Source: Spisula solida (lineage: Eukaryota; Mollusca; Bivalvia; Venerida; Mactridae). From it: a DNA stretch of 64,000 nt. This document shows positions 20,715 to 31,301 of this stretch, in pieces (position 1 is the first letter of the stretch; each line of letters begins with the position of its first letter). The position numbers and the translations under genes are program-made. The stretch spans positions 49,394,722 through 49,458,721 of the forward strand of contig OX365952.1 in NCBI GenBank assembly GCA_947247005.1, given 5' to 3'. The notes under the pieces were generated by a model. It searched no databases, was not told the DNA's origin, and saw nothing but the letters and a program-made list of their open reading frames with translations.

Positions 20715-23700
20715 TTAGGGAATGTTGAGAGATTGACAAAATTTCTTCATGAAATCTGAGCTTTCTTTATTTTTATATTTGTAATATCGAGATAATGTGT
20801 CTAAATCAATACATAATATTTGGAGAATGTTAGTTTTGTTTTTCCTACGTTCACTTTTAAAATAATCTTTATAAATAGAGTATCCTATTAGACTTAATAT
20901 TACATTTATTATTTCATATTGTTTATACATGATTTTATAACCTATTATTATATATTCTAAAGAGTTTATTTTGTTGTTTATGCCATTTTCTGAAAATATG
21001 TTGAGTATCTTTTCCCAGAATGAGTCCATGTAAGGACATGTTATAAAAAAGTGATTTAAGTTTTCTAAAGCCCCACAGTGTAAGCAGTTTGTGGAAGTGA
21101 ATATTTTCCATTTGTAGAGATTTTCATTTGTGGCAATTATATTGTGCAACAGTTTATATTTAAATTGTTTGACGCGATTGTCGACGAGTGCTTTATTTAT
21201 GAAATAGTAGTAGCTAAGCCAATTGATGTTTTTATTAAAGCTTGCTTCCCAATGTTTATGTAGATAAGGTGTTTCGAATTTTCTTTTGATGAATTCTAAG
21301 TAGTAGTCCTTGCTTTTAATGATTTTCGTATTTGTAAATCGTAATTGAGTTTTAATGATAGTTTTAACTGATTCTGTTGTTTGGATTTTTGTTTTCCATT
21401 CTGAGGATATTGCCTTTTTAATAGTTTCACTTTCTGAAATCCAGTTTGATTTATTTTTAAGCTTATCATATATTTTGCGTTCGCTTATTTTGCCGTTTAT
21501 ATCAATTAAGTCATTAACAAATAATATATCCGAATTTATCCATGAGTTAAATATGAGACATTTTCCTTTAAATTTGATATACCTATTGCCCCATATGATT
21601 TGGTTCCTGATTGTACTGAATGATTTTGGTGCTGTTATCGTTGAAAGGTTGTTGTATTTAATCCATGTATCTATGATATTTACATAGAAAGAGGGCAATG
21701 TTGTTTTAGTGTTAGGGAGCGATTTTAAGTTATCTGTGTTCATTTCAAATATTAATAGTCCTTTACCGAATTGGTTCAGTAATAAACAAGGAATAATCTT
21801 CCAGTTTGCGTTATAAGATGATCTCAAGTTTTGGATCCATTTTAGTATAAGGGAATTTACATAACTGTCTATATCAACCATGCTTAAGCCTCCGTCAAGT
21901 TTATTTCCTATTAGTGTTGTTCTTTTAATTTTTTCGCGTTTATTGCTCCAAAGAAAATCTGAGAATAGTTTAGTGACCTGTTTTATAATTTGTTTGGGAG
22001 TGGACATTGCTTGCATTAAGTATGTCAGCTTTGGAAGTATTAAGCTTTTGATTATTGTTATTTTCCCGTAATAGGTTATTTTTCGTTTTTGCCATTTTTG
22101 TATCAGATGCTTACATATTTCCATTTTATTTTGCCAGTTTAGATCTTCACATTCATTGGAGCTATTACCAAAGTAAATTCCTAATGCTTTAACATATGCA
22201 TTCGTAAACTCTATGTTATCGACATTGTGTGTATTGGTTTTAGAACTACCTATCCAGAGTCCTTGCGTTTTATTTCTATTTAGTTTTAGACCTGAATATT
22301 TACCAAATTCTTCGATTATTTCTAGAGATATTTTTATTTCATTTTCATTTTGTATGAATATTGTTGTGTCGTCTGCTAACTGAGTAAGTTTGATATGTTT
22401 ATTTTTGTTATTAACATCTGTTCCGACTTTTATTTCTATTCCTTTAAATGTTGTGCTGTTTCTTAGTTTAATTGCCATTATTTCAGCGACAATAATAAAT
22501 AGAAGTGCTGATAATGGGCATCCTTGTCTGACGCCACGATTTATTTTAAAAAATATGGAACTCCAACCATTATTTATTAAACATGAGGTAATATTGGTAT
22601 ACATAACGTTTACCCATTGTATAAAGGAATCTTTAAATCCGAATTTCAACAAAGATTTGTGTAGAAATGACCATTCGATTGTATCAAAAGCTTTTTTGAA
22701 ATCTAAAAATAAGACAGCTCCTGGAGTGTTTGTTATGTTTTTGTAATCAATAACGTCTTGAATTTGTCTTATGTTGTATCCAATATATCTGTTTTTAATG
22801 AACCCTTGTTGGTCGTGGCTTATGATACTTGGTAGTACTTTCTGTAAGCGCATGGCTAAAACCTTTGCTAAAATTTTATAGTCAGTGTTGAGAAGAGATA
22901 TAGGTCGCCAGTTTTCTAAATTATTAGGATCTCCTTTTTTAAATAGTAGTGAAAATACGCTTTGTTTTTGCGTGAAAGAGAGTTCACCGTTGTCAAAACC
23001 TTCATTTAAAGAATCAACTACCAAATGCATTATTTGTTTCCAAAATGTTTTATAAAATTCTATTGGCAGTCCGTCCAGACCTGGACTTTTATTTGTTTTC
23101 ATTATGTTGATAACATTTGTAGCTTCTTCATATGTGACGGGTCCTTCACATTCTTTAGCTTCATTATCGTTTAAAGTGTTATCAGTGTCCGTCGAGTTTA
23201 AGTATTCGTCACCGACTACATGTGAACTTTTGTAAAGATTTTCATAAAATTTTACAGTTTCTTCCAATATGGTTTCTTTATCAGTAATTATGTTTCCATT
23301 TGTTGATAATGAGTTAATAACTTTTCGTGTTAGTCTAGAGTTTTCAAGATTTAAAAAATAGTTTGTGTTTTTTTCGTCGTCTTCTAACAATAACACCCGT
23401 GAGCGTATTTGTGCCCCTTTAGCTTTGAAACTATAGATATTTTCAATTTCCGCTTCAATATTGGTGATTTGTGTTTTTATTTCCTCATTGTTTGTATTTA
23501 AGTCCTTTTTATATAGTTCATTTAGTTGCTTTTCTAGATAAGATAATTTGCATTTTCTTTCCTTTGACTTCTTTTTAGAATATTTAATTGTTATTTCTCT
23601 TGTGTTATTTTTACATATTTCCCATTTTGTTCTATGATTTGTAATGTTTAATGTCGTTAAGCTTTCAATCATAGCCACTATTTCATCGCAATATTCGGTA

Positions 23701-24479
23701 TCGCATAAATATGCTTTGTTAAGTTTCCAAAAACCTGGTCCTCTTTCTATAGGTGGTTTTAGTTTAAGTGAAATTGCTAGATGGTCAGTATATTTAATCA
23801 GGGCAGGACGAATGTCTGTTGAAAAAATGAGTGGACTAAGGTTTTCTTCAATGAGCCAAAAATCAATTCTGCTTTTTTCGGTTCCATTTTTTCTACGCCA
23901 TGTAAATTGTGTTTTTGTTTTATTTAAAGTTCTCCATATATCAATTAAATTGTGTGACTTCATCAAATCATTTAAGTTTGGATGCTTATTGGTTTTATTT
24001 GATATTGTAATTCTGTCAATGTTATGTAATGTTTCGTTATAATCTCCTCCAACTATTTTTATTCCTTGTGAATGTTCCGCAATATGTTCAGATATGTTTT
24101 TGAAAAACACGTTTCTGATTTCTTTGTCATTAGGAGCATATATGTTTATTAATGTAATTATGTTATTGTTATACTCAATGTTAAGTAGGACGAATCTTCC
24201 GTTATTATTTCCAGTGAAGGAATCTAACACATTACATGTTATTGACTTATTTATTAAGATGGAGCAGCCTTTACTATTATTCGATCCGAACGAATGGTAC
24301 TGTTCCCATTTATCAAATTCATTATAAAGAACAGTTTCAAGGTCAACCGTAAAATGAGTTTCTTGTAAAAACGTTATATCTGCTTTTTGGTGTATTAACC
24401 ATTGCAATAAGCGGGCACGTTTATGCTTATCCCTTAAACCCTGAGTATTTAGGGTTATTAAGTGTAATGAAGTTGTCAT
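20715..24479 (-). CDS. LINE ORF2: endonuclease and reverse transcriptase
   Basis: 1254 residues, uninterrupted. The N-terminal APE-type endonuclease shows LITLNTQGL (8-16), FLQETH (37-42), GGDYNE (144-149), SRIDFWL (203-209) and TDHLAI (231-236). Reverse transcriptase motifs follow: NWRPISLLN (523-531), FLDFKKAFD (591-599), RQGCPLSALL (651-660) and the catalytic LADD (701-704, Leu in place of the usual Tyr or Phe). A C-terminal CCHC (Cys 1132, Cys 1135, His, Cys 1148) ends the set. It nicks the target and copies the RNA onto it. The YIGYNIRQIQDVIDY stretch is typical of the Tx1 group. Confidence 0.95.
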   Translation of the reverse strand: MTTSLHLITLNTQGLRDKHKRARLLQWLIHQKADITFLQETHFTVDLETVLYNEFDKWEQYHSFGSNNSKGCSILINKSITCNVLDSFTGNNNGRFVLLNIEYNNNIITLINIYAPNDKEIRNVFFKNISEHIAEHSQGIKIVGGDYNETLHNIDRITISNKTNKHPNLNDLMKSHNLIDIWRTLNKTKTQFTWRRKNGTEKSRIDFWLIEENLSPLIFSTDIRPALIKYTDHLAISLKLKPPIERGPGFWKLNKAYLCDTEYCDEIVAMIESLTTLNITNHRTKWEICKNNTREITIKYSKKKSKERKCKLSYLEKQLNELYKKDLNTNNEEIKTQITNIEAEIENIYSFKAKGAQIRSRVLLLEDDEKNTNYFLNLENSRLTRKVINSLSTNGNIITDKETILEETVKFYENLYKSSHVVGDEYLNSTDTDNTLNDNEAKECEGPVTYEEATNVINIMKTNKSPGLDGLPIEFYKTFWKQIMHLVVDSLNEGFDNGELSFTQKQSVFSLLFKKGDPNNLENWRPISLLNTDYKILAKVLAMRLQKVLPSIISHDQQGFIKNRYIGYNIRQIQDVIDYKNITNTPGAVLFLDFKKAFDTIEWSFLHKSLLKFGFKDSFIQWVNVMYTNITSCLINNGWSSIFFKINRGVRQGCPLSALLFIIVAEIMAIKLRNSTTFKGIEIKVGTDVNNKNKHIKLTQLADDTTIFIQNENEIKISLEIIEEFGKYSGLKLNRNKTQGLWIGSSKTNTHNVDNIEFTNAYVKALGIYFGNSSNECEDLNWQNKMEICKHLIQKWQKRKITYYGKITIIKSLILPKLTYLMQAMSTPKQIIKQVTKLFSDFLWSNKREKIKRTTLIGNKLDGGLSMVDIDSYVNSLILKWIQNLRSSYNANWKIIPCLLLNQFGKGLLIFEMNTDNLKSLPNTKTTLPSFYVNIIDTWIKYNNLSTITAPKSFSTIRNQIIWGNRYIKFKGKCLIFNSWINSDILFVNDLIDINGKISERKIYDKLKNKSNWISESETIKKAISSEWKTKIQTTESVKTIIKTQLRFTNTKIIKSKDYYLEFIKRKFETPYLHKHWEASFNKNINWLSYYYFINKALVDNRVKQFKYKLLHNIIATNENLYKWKIFTSTNCLHCGALENLNHFFITCPYMDSFWEKILNIFSENGINNKINSLEYIIIGYKIMYKQYEIINVILSLIGYSIYKDYFKSERRKNKTNILQILCIDLDTLSRYYKYKNKESSDFMKKFCQSLNIP

Positions 24480-25107
24480 CTAATTGAATGGTGATTCTTT
24501 AGGAAGGAATTAAACGTGGAAGTGCAGTAGATGAGAAAAAAGATGGTGTGTATAATGTTATGAAATATATGATGATGTATGTATAGTTCAAGTTCACAGT
24601 TAAAGCAACGTATATGGTTTATAGAAACATTGTGTATAGTATTCATCAAATATATATGTTTAGACCAAAAACATGTTTGAAACGCACTAGTGTGCAAATT
24701 AGTAACATTAGTCGTATACGACAAGAATGGCAAAACCACTTCAAAGTTATATCTAATAGTATGAAGATACTTTATGTATTTAAACAAATTGTTCATGTTC
24801 AGACGTAAAGTTGGGTTCCTAATATATTCAATAGAACGGTGTATTTACATGTATACAAAACTATGCATATAAAGAAACATATAACATGCATATTTATACA
24901 TATATGTCAATATAATACATAATGTTTATTATGGTACACAATGTACCTATGCTTTAAATGTCTGTCTATTTTGTACCCGACGCGGGTGGGTAAGATCGGT
25001 CACATGACCGTATATCGATGTGTACTCGTTAATCGTAATGGAAAGTCCCTTGAGAAATCCGCGTTCGTGTAATCCTTGTACAAATGAATAAATATCACAT
25101 AACGCGA
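24480..25107 (-). other. 628-bp spacer between LINE ORF1 and ORF2
   Basis: An AT-rich region with no conserved protein; a 106-codon frame ending at the ORF2 start shows no recognisable domain. The spacer is long for an L1-type element. ORF2 may be reached by reinitiation or from a separate start. Confidence 0.6.
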
Positions 25108-26181
25108 TCATTTATATTTGTTGTTTGATTTTCGTTGTTTCTTTGATTCATCGTGTAGTTCTTCAGCCGGTGTAGGTGGAGAACGAACAACGTGTATCGA
25201 TGATTGTTTATTTGGAGTTTTCGTGTCACTATCCGGAGTATTGAGCACGAATTTGATCATAGTCTGTTGTCCGTGTATCTGTGTCGTGTAAGTTTTCTTT
25301 GGCTTCGGTTTGTATTTGTCCGTAGCACGAGTTTCACGATACTCAGAAGTACTGACAGCATTGGAAACAACGGTCGATGTTTTCCGCGTGTGAAAATCAG
25401 TGTCACTCACTGTTTTCCGTCCTTCATCGGAACATTCCGATTCATCGATGTCGCTCTCGGTGTGTCTGCTAATAGCGTCACAATCGCTCCGCTTATGACC
25501 GGATTCATTGCACTGAGTGCATACCCAGTCGTTTTCGCACATAGCATTTGTATGACCAACTTGTAGACATTTGCTACATTTAGACTGTTTCTTAATTTGG
25601 CCGCGATGGAAGACGGTTGCTTTGAATTTACCAAAAGTCATGAATCTATTCAAAGGAGTGTTCATGGATGAGGCTTTAACAATTATCACACGGTCACCAG
25701 TGTCGCAGTTCGTGAGTTTACCGCCAATGCGTAGTTTCTCGCGGTAAGCTGATATCACTTCAATATCTCTGCGAATAAGAGTGTGTGTAATAGTACCGTC
25801 ATCAACTGAAAGCGGTATGTCTTTCACTCTGATGCGAACAGTATTTTCACCATCGAGTCGTAATGGGTTGGTACTTAATATGGGTAGACGTTTACCCCGT
25901 AAAATGACCCCAGCCGAAACTAGGTCAACTTTGTCATCTAAAGTCTCAACATATATACGCCACATACCCCTAACTCTCTGGAGCCCTGTAAGATGCGTAG
26001 GTTCAATGACATGCGATATACTAGTGTATAGCTCCTCATGCTTAAGCCACAAATCTTGATCCGGTTTTTTATCACCGAATAGTTCACGTTCTTGAAAAAA
26101 TACCAATGGGACGCCATTTTGTTTCTCATTGGTATCACTATCACGTACTTGATTGTTATTTTCAGACATATTTTCTTCCAT
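25108..26181 (-). CDS. LINE ORF1: RNA-binding protein with two zinc knuckles
   Basis: 357 residues starting MEENMSENNN. A central RRM-like region (about 70-190, with RVRGMWRIYVET and FMTFGKFKATVF) precedes two CCHC zinc knuckles, CSKCLQVGHTNAMC (202-215) and CTQCNESGHKRSDC (221-234), and a basic, Ser/Thr-rich tail. Proteins of this type coat LINE RNA and accompany ORF2. The frame is intact. Confidence 0.92.
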   Translation of the reverse strand: MEENMSENNNQVRDSDTNEKQNGVPLVFFQERELFGDKKPDQDLWLKHEELYTSISHVIEPTHLTGLQRVRGMWRIYVETLDDKVDLVSAGVILRGKRLPILSTNPLRLDGENTVRIRVKDIPLSVDDGTITHTLIRRDIEVISAYREKLRIGGKLTNCDTGDRVIIVKASSMNTPLNRFMTFGKFKATVFHRGQIKKQSKCSKCLQVGHTNAMCENDWVCTQCNESGHKRSDCDAISRHTESDIDESECSDEGRKTVSDTDFHTRKTSTVVSNAVSTSEYRETRATDKYKPKPKKTYTTQIHGQQTMIKFVLNTPDSDTKTPNKQSSIHVVRSPPTPAEELHDESKKQRKSNNKYK

Positions 26182-26355
26182 ATTTTTATATATCCAAATT
26201 TTTATCTATGTCCATATATATTCCGTTCAATTTACACTTATTGAAACATATTTATATATCCGTTTTCGTAATTTATTCGAAGTTTTTTTAGGAGACACGT
26301 GCAATACACAACCTTGGTAGTGTTGCTTACGTCGCCGTTACTCTAACGGGATTTA

Positions 26356-26426
26356 GCACGGGATTTAGCACGGGCAGCAACAGTATAATTACTTCTTCTA
26401 CTGTCTCTGGCACGGGTGGTGAGTTT
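26356..26426. repeat. 71-bp direct repeat flanking the LINE, right copy
   Basis: Identical to 20476-20546. An extra partial unit (ACGGGATTTA) precedes it at 26346-26355, so the exact 5' junction of the LINE is uncertain by about 10 bases. Confidence 0.85.
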
Positions 26427-26911
26427 AATAACAGTACGTATAGTGGTTTAAGTAATGTTTTGAATGTAATCAGAATGTCGGAAGAATACATTTCGATAGC
26501 CGTTCGATATTTCGCTGACTTCAAATCGATCTCGATAATTTTGAACATGCGCAAAACATTCGAAGTGGCCGCAAGAATAGGCTTAACTATATGGAATGTT
26601 CTACGAATACAAACATAATATGACGGAATATGTTAAGAATGTACTTCGATTACGCAGGAATACACCTCAAATTATACATTTTGGTGACATTCCGACTATT
26701 CCGATGGCATGCGATCTGGAATATTTGAATTAATATACGTACATTTAAGGTTTAGATCATTTGAAAACATTCGAAATGACCAGTATTAATTATAATTAGA
26801 CAGAATGTACTCGGAAAACAGACGGAATACAAATCGAACATACAAGAATGTACCCCTAATCGCTATTCCTACGGCATTCCGGCTCATTCCGACTCTCGTG
26901 TGATTGGGGTT
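26427..26911. mobile_element. right part of the TIR element split by the LINE
   Basis: It is rich in CATTCC and TTCGAAT words and ends CTCATTCCGACTCTCG then TCGTGTGATTGGGG. It pairs with the left end at 20212. Confidence 0.6.
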
Positions 26912-27493
26912 TAAACAACTAGCACAGGAACATGTAATACAAAACCGGGCATCCAATCCCGAAAGTATGCTGCTTAAGTCAGTCAAACTAAAACGGAACA
27001 AAAGCCAGTTGGTAAGAAATTAACAACCGGACAAAACTCACACCAAAAGGACAATCCACAACAGACACTGTGTATATGCAATTTTGAAAGATACGAAGCA
27101 GCCTTGCGCTGGACAACGAATTTGCAGAATGGCACATACCAAATTAATAAAGTTTAACAATAAGGCACAGTGGCCAAATATTTTTGCATTTTTTTCTAAT
27201 TATACTATAAAGTGGACTGTACATACACAGAGGAAGGTTGACTAAAGGGCTTCCACCTTGGTCGGGACAGTGACACATGTCACTGGGGGCTTAAACGTTT
27301 TACAGTGCACCAAACCTCACACTTACCCAATAGACAACCTTATAGAACAGGACAATGTAAATAAATGTTCCCGCCATGTAATGCCCCCTAACAAAAAGGC
27401 CACAGTGACCGGTAATAAAGGACTGTAAAACATGAAACGTTATATAAAAAACATCATTTTGATTACTAATACATGTATTATGCAAATGTTTAC
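26912..27493. other. gene A intron, nothing recognised
   Basis: No exon or clear repeat. A short hairpin (GTGACACATGTCAC) at about 27270 is the only structure noted. Confidence 0.5.
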
Positions 27494-27589
27494 CTTTTGG
27501 GCTGCATATCATCTGCATAGTGGCTTTTGTCGATATTGTCCTTCGTTCCAAACTGATCCATCCATGGGTTATTGCGAGGAGCCATTTCC
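27494..27589 (-). CDS. gene A exon 10: tail module, array copy 4
   Basis: 96 bases, phase 2/2, acceptor CTTTTTTAG, donor AAAAG|GTAAAC. It encodes EMAPRNNPWMDQFGTKD and then IDKSHYADDMQPK. The module is predicted cytoplasmic, as it follows the membrane span and basic tail exon. It has no domain I recognise. NPW and the acidic SHYADD are the fixed points between copies and could be docking or phosphorylation sites (inference). It is followed downstream by a LINE-bearing intron to exon 11. Confidence 0.85.
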
Positions 27590-27956
27590 CTAAAAAAGAA
27601 AAAAAACCCGCCAACGTTTATAATTGAAATACCTACGCATATTGAAACAAAACAATTACATTTCAAATTTGAATACGTTTTGCTATCAACGGCCAGATAA
27701 GATGGATTTTAACGTAAGGTTCCAAAACGAATGTGGACACATGGTCCAGCAGAAGGTTGGATTTTACCATCCATTGTACATGTCTGCATCACGGAGAAAT
27801 CAGCGTTCAAATTACATTAAATTTGCATTTCAATTCAGGATATACTTTGGGCATTAGCAATCGAGTACATGAGCATGTGAAAAAACTGGAAACTATGCAC
27901 ATTGGACACACGTGCATCAACATCATTTTGATTACTAGTATTATGCATATTTTTAC

Positions 27957-28049
27957 CTTTTGGTCTGCATATCATCTGCATAGTGGCTTTTGTCGATATT
28001 CTTCGTTCCTAACTGATCCAGCCATGGGTTATTGCGCGGAGCCATTTCC
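27957..28049 (-). CDS. gene A exon 9: tail module, array copy 3
   Basis: 93 bases, one codon shorter than its sisters yet still in frame (NPWLDQLGTKN, then IDKSHYADDMQTK), phase 2/2. The acceptor CTCTTTTAG and donor AAAAG|GTAAAA are both kept. That the length change is a whole codon suggests selection on the reading frame. Confidence 0.83.
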
Positions 28050-28415
28050 CTAAAAGAGAAAAAAACTCCAACATTTATAATTGAATTACATACGCATATT
28101 GAAACAAAACAATTACATTTCGACTTCGAATAAGCTTTGCTATCAACGGCCAGATAATATGGATTTTAACTAACGATTCCGTAACGAATTGGACACATTG
28201 TACAACAGTGGGTTGGATTTTACCATCCATTGTACATGTCTGCATCACGGAGAAATCAGCGTTCAAATTAAATTAAATTTGCATTTCAGGATATACTTTG
28301 GACATTAGCAATCGCGTACAAGAACATGTGCACAAACTGGAAACTGTGTACTGTGGACACACGTGCATCAACATCATTTCTTTTACTACAAATGTAGTAT
28401 TATGCAAATGTTTAC

Positions 28416-28511
28416 CTTTTGGTCTGCATATCATCTGCATAGTGCCTTTTGTCGATATTATTATTCGTTCCTAACTGATCCATCCATGGGTTATTGCGAG
28501 GAGCCATTTCC
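28416..28511 (-). CDS. gene A exon 8: tail module, array copy 2
   Basis: 96 bases, phase 2/2, encoding NPWMDQLGTNNN then IDKRHYADDMQTK. The acceptor is GTTTTTAAG, slightly weaker than the CTTTTTTAG of the other copies; the donor AAAAG|GTAAAC is kept. Confidence 0.82.
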
Positions 28512-29082
28512 CTTAAAAACGAAATAAAAAACGCCAACATTTATAATTGAATTACATACGCATATTGAAACAAAACAATTACATTTCGACTTCGAATAAG
28601 GTTTGCTATCAACGGCCAGACAAGATGGAGTTTAACGTTTGGTTCCATAACGAATCCAGGGACACATGGTCGAACAGAAGGCTGGATTTTACCATCCATT
28701 ATACCTGTCTGCATCACGGAGAAATCAGCGTTCAAATTAACAGGGTTTAGAATAGTTTGACTGACAGAATTAGTCTGACACCTTCGCATATTCCATGACC
28801 TCCCGCTGTTAATTAGTTAGCAACGGCCAGATAAGATGGATTTTAACGTATGGTTCCATAACGAATTCGACTCATTGTGGAACAGTGGGTTGGATTTTAC
28901 CATCCATTATACCTGTCTGCAACACGGAAAAATCAAATAACATTAAATTTGTATTTCAATTCAGGATATACTTTGGGCATTAGCAATCGAATACATGAAC
29001 ATGTGAACAAACTGGAAACTATATACAGTATACACACGTGCATCAACATCATTTTGATTACTAGTATTATGCAAATGTTTAC

Positions 29083-29178
29083 CTTTTAGTCTGCGTATCA
29101 TCTGCATAGTGGCTTTTGTCGATATGGTCCTTCGTTCCTAACTGATCCATCCATGGGTTATTGCGTTGAGCCATTTCC
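29083..29178 (-). CDS. gene A exon 7: tail module, array copy 1
   Basis: 96 bases, phase 2/2, encoding EMAQRNNPWMDQLGTKDH then IDKSHYADDTQTK. Acceptor CTTTTTTAG and donor AAAAG|GTAAAC. The preceding exon ends with two bases AG that complete Arg with the first G here, so the junction is in frame. Confidence 0.84.
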
Positions 29179-30029
29179 CTAAAAAAGAAAAAAAAAACAG
29201 CCAACATTTATAATTGAATAACATACACATATTGAAACAAAACAATTATGTTTCGAATTTGAATAAGTTTCGTTATCAACAGCCAGATAAGATGGATTTT
29301 AACGTATGGTTCCATGGCAATCGAATACACGAACATGTGGACAAACTGGAAACTGTGTACTATGGACGCACGTGCATTAACATCATTTTGATTACTTGTA
29401 TAAAGCAACTTTCACTTTAATACATTGACAGCTGTAATATGTATGATATATAACACGTGAAATTATAGAAATGTTGATTGATAAAACTGGTGACATTTAG
29501 TATAATATCAACTTAGTGCTCTTGTCGCATTGTATATATAATAATATTAGCGGGGTATATGTATAGTCGCAGAATGAGATCGGGTGCGAACAGGGTTACA
29601 GTATAGTTTGATAGAATTAGCCTGACACCTTCACATATTCCATGACCTTCCGCTATTAATTAGTATTTTCAAAACGATAAACATTCTGATGCGTTATCAA
29701 ATCATTCGAAGGTAGCGCACCAAGTCAATAATTCTCAGGTCAATTCTGTCAAACAGTACTTGTAATAATATCATGCGTGGTATAGGCTGGGTTTTGGCGC
29801 TTGCCGTGGTAACTGTAATTCAACTAGAGGCTATGGAAGCTCCAGGTTGCTAAACTGTGGTCTAACAAACGCTATAAGACACAAAATGTAATGCAAAACT
29901 AACTAGGATTGTCGCTATGTAGCTTTTAGTCTAGTACCCATCGCCTTACTGGAACCACTCAAACGTAAATTGAGTTTTGGTGCCTGGAGAAACCAGACAA
30001 ACGCAGAAATCGACCTACACCAGTATATA

Positions 30030-30859
30030 CGAGGGGTGTTCAATATTTTCGAAGACTTTCCTTCTAACTTTTTAAATATTGATTCTAGAACAATGAAATT
30101 ACCGGGCAATATCGATCTATCAATTATCTAGCATTTTAATTAGTTAATTATATGGTGACGTCACAATGTTCTTGATGACGTCTCTTATTGTGACCAAGGT
30201 ACAGCGCGCGCCGTCGAGCGTGACGGACAATACATAATCACAGAGCAACGGTATTTCATTAAGATTAACGCCTAACTTGGAAAATCTTTGCACTATAAAT
30301 CAGTGATCAACACGTGATATCGTTGTTTATGTGATGGAAGGGACTCTGTCAAACTGACGCCATGGTAAAATTAGAATAAACGGAATAGTTAAGACAGAGT
30401 AAGGGATACTCCTCCTTAATTTCTGAGAAATAAGAGGCATATTTCAGAACGTTATGTACTGGCGAACTCTACGATCAGTATAGATTATGATGCTAACGTG
30501 TAAAGCCAACCGCTTTTTGCAGAGTTTTAAGTCCAATAACGCATCGATACAATTTTTATTCCGCCTTACATTCCAGAGTTGGCTATTTATGACTTTATTA
30601 TATATTAAAGTAAATCAATTGTATACACTGGGTCGTATATATGAGTCAAGAAAGGAGCTCGGTGCTGCTCAAACGATGACGATTGGAATGACGTCACGTG
30701 ACGACTACCGTCACGCACCCATTACATGAATACAACTATGTTATAGGTGCATTCGGTTGGAACTATCCTACTCTAAAAGAATGCTAATTTGCGTTTGAGC
30801 CTTGCTGACAAAACAAAATTGCTAGATGAAAAGTCCACGAATATATTGATCACCCCTCG
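30030..30859. mobile_element. mariner-like element, deleted derivative
   Basis: The ends CGAGGGGTGTTCAATATTTT and the inverted CGAGGGGTGATCAATATATT match over about 30 bp and are flanked by TA (30028-30029, 30860-30861), the Tc1/mariner target. The 830-bp interior has no intact transposase. It lies in the intron between gene A exons 6 and 7. Confidence 0.85.
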
Positions 30860-31133
30860 TACATACACAGTAAAGTTCTACTTATAAGATCACTTTGATT
30901 ATTTTGAAACCATGCAGATTTTTCGCCAGTTTAATGTCCCAAAGAAGTAAATTTAGAACAAAAAAGGTCCGCTAAAAAGACCGGTTCGCTATTAAGACCA
31001 CCTTTTTACTGGTCTTATTAGCGGAACGTCACTGTATTTACGCCAAACACCAGCCAACAAATACACATAGGAGGAAAAGACGTAAACTACAACAAAGGGA
31101 GACAATCTATCTAGACTAAACACTGGTGTTAAC

Positions 31134-31301
31134 CTGGGGTAAACTTGATTGTTTGACTGATCAGTCGCATATTCTTGATGTGGATTAGCACCGCGATGTT
31201 CTCTTTTATCATTTCTTTGACTAATCGGTTGAATAGTTGCGGTGTTCCGTCTTCTGCCTTTAGCTTTTAGTACACTTTCGTGTTTGTCTCTAATAGATCT
31301 T
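31134..31301 (-). CDS. gene A exon 6: juxtamembrane cytoplasmic tail
   Basis: The acceptor TTATTACAG and the donor CCCAG|GTTAAC give 168 bases, phase 2/2. It encodes a basic, hydrophilic stretch (RSIRDKHESVLKAKGRRR, then Gln/Asn-rich to NNQVYP). Basic residues next to the membrane fit the positive-inside rule. The donor is not perfect; without splicing the frame would run on to a stop near 30995, a possible alternative end. Confidence 0.78.

Larger units (their letters stand above)
20547..26355 (-). mobile_element. near-intact Tx1/L1-type LINE
   Basis: This non-LTR retrotransposon is 5809 bp, with ~174 bp of 5' leader, ORF1, a long spacer, ORF2, a short 3' end with AATAAA (TTTATT at 20573-20578 on the + strand) and an A-rich tail. 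Flanks are the identical 71-bp repeats. It lies in the same orientation as gene A, inside that gene's last intron. Intact frames and identical flanks point to a recent insertion. Confidence 0.9.
27590..29400 (-). repeat. tandem segmental duplication carrying the tail exons
   Basis: Exon plus intron are repeated as a block: copies start every 463, 459 and 667 bp (exon ends at 27494, 27957, 28416, 29083). The introns are as similar as the exons (CGGCCAGATAAGATGG, ATCACGGAGAAATCAGCG, CATTAGCAATCG recur). The longest interval contains an extra partial block starting with a stretch (GTCTGACACCTTCGCATATT) that also occurs at about 29600, upstream of the array. Open frames across these introns are repeat artefacts. 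Confidence 0.85.

Noticed and set aside
21355..24327. Several + strand open frames of 60-132 codons
   Set aside because: They lie antisense to the long intact ORF2 of the LINE.
28075..28789. Two similar - strand proteins containing NADFSVMQT
   Set aside because: They are the duplicated introns of the tail-exon array; the similarity reflects the DNA duplication and the frames are not kept in the other copies.
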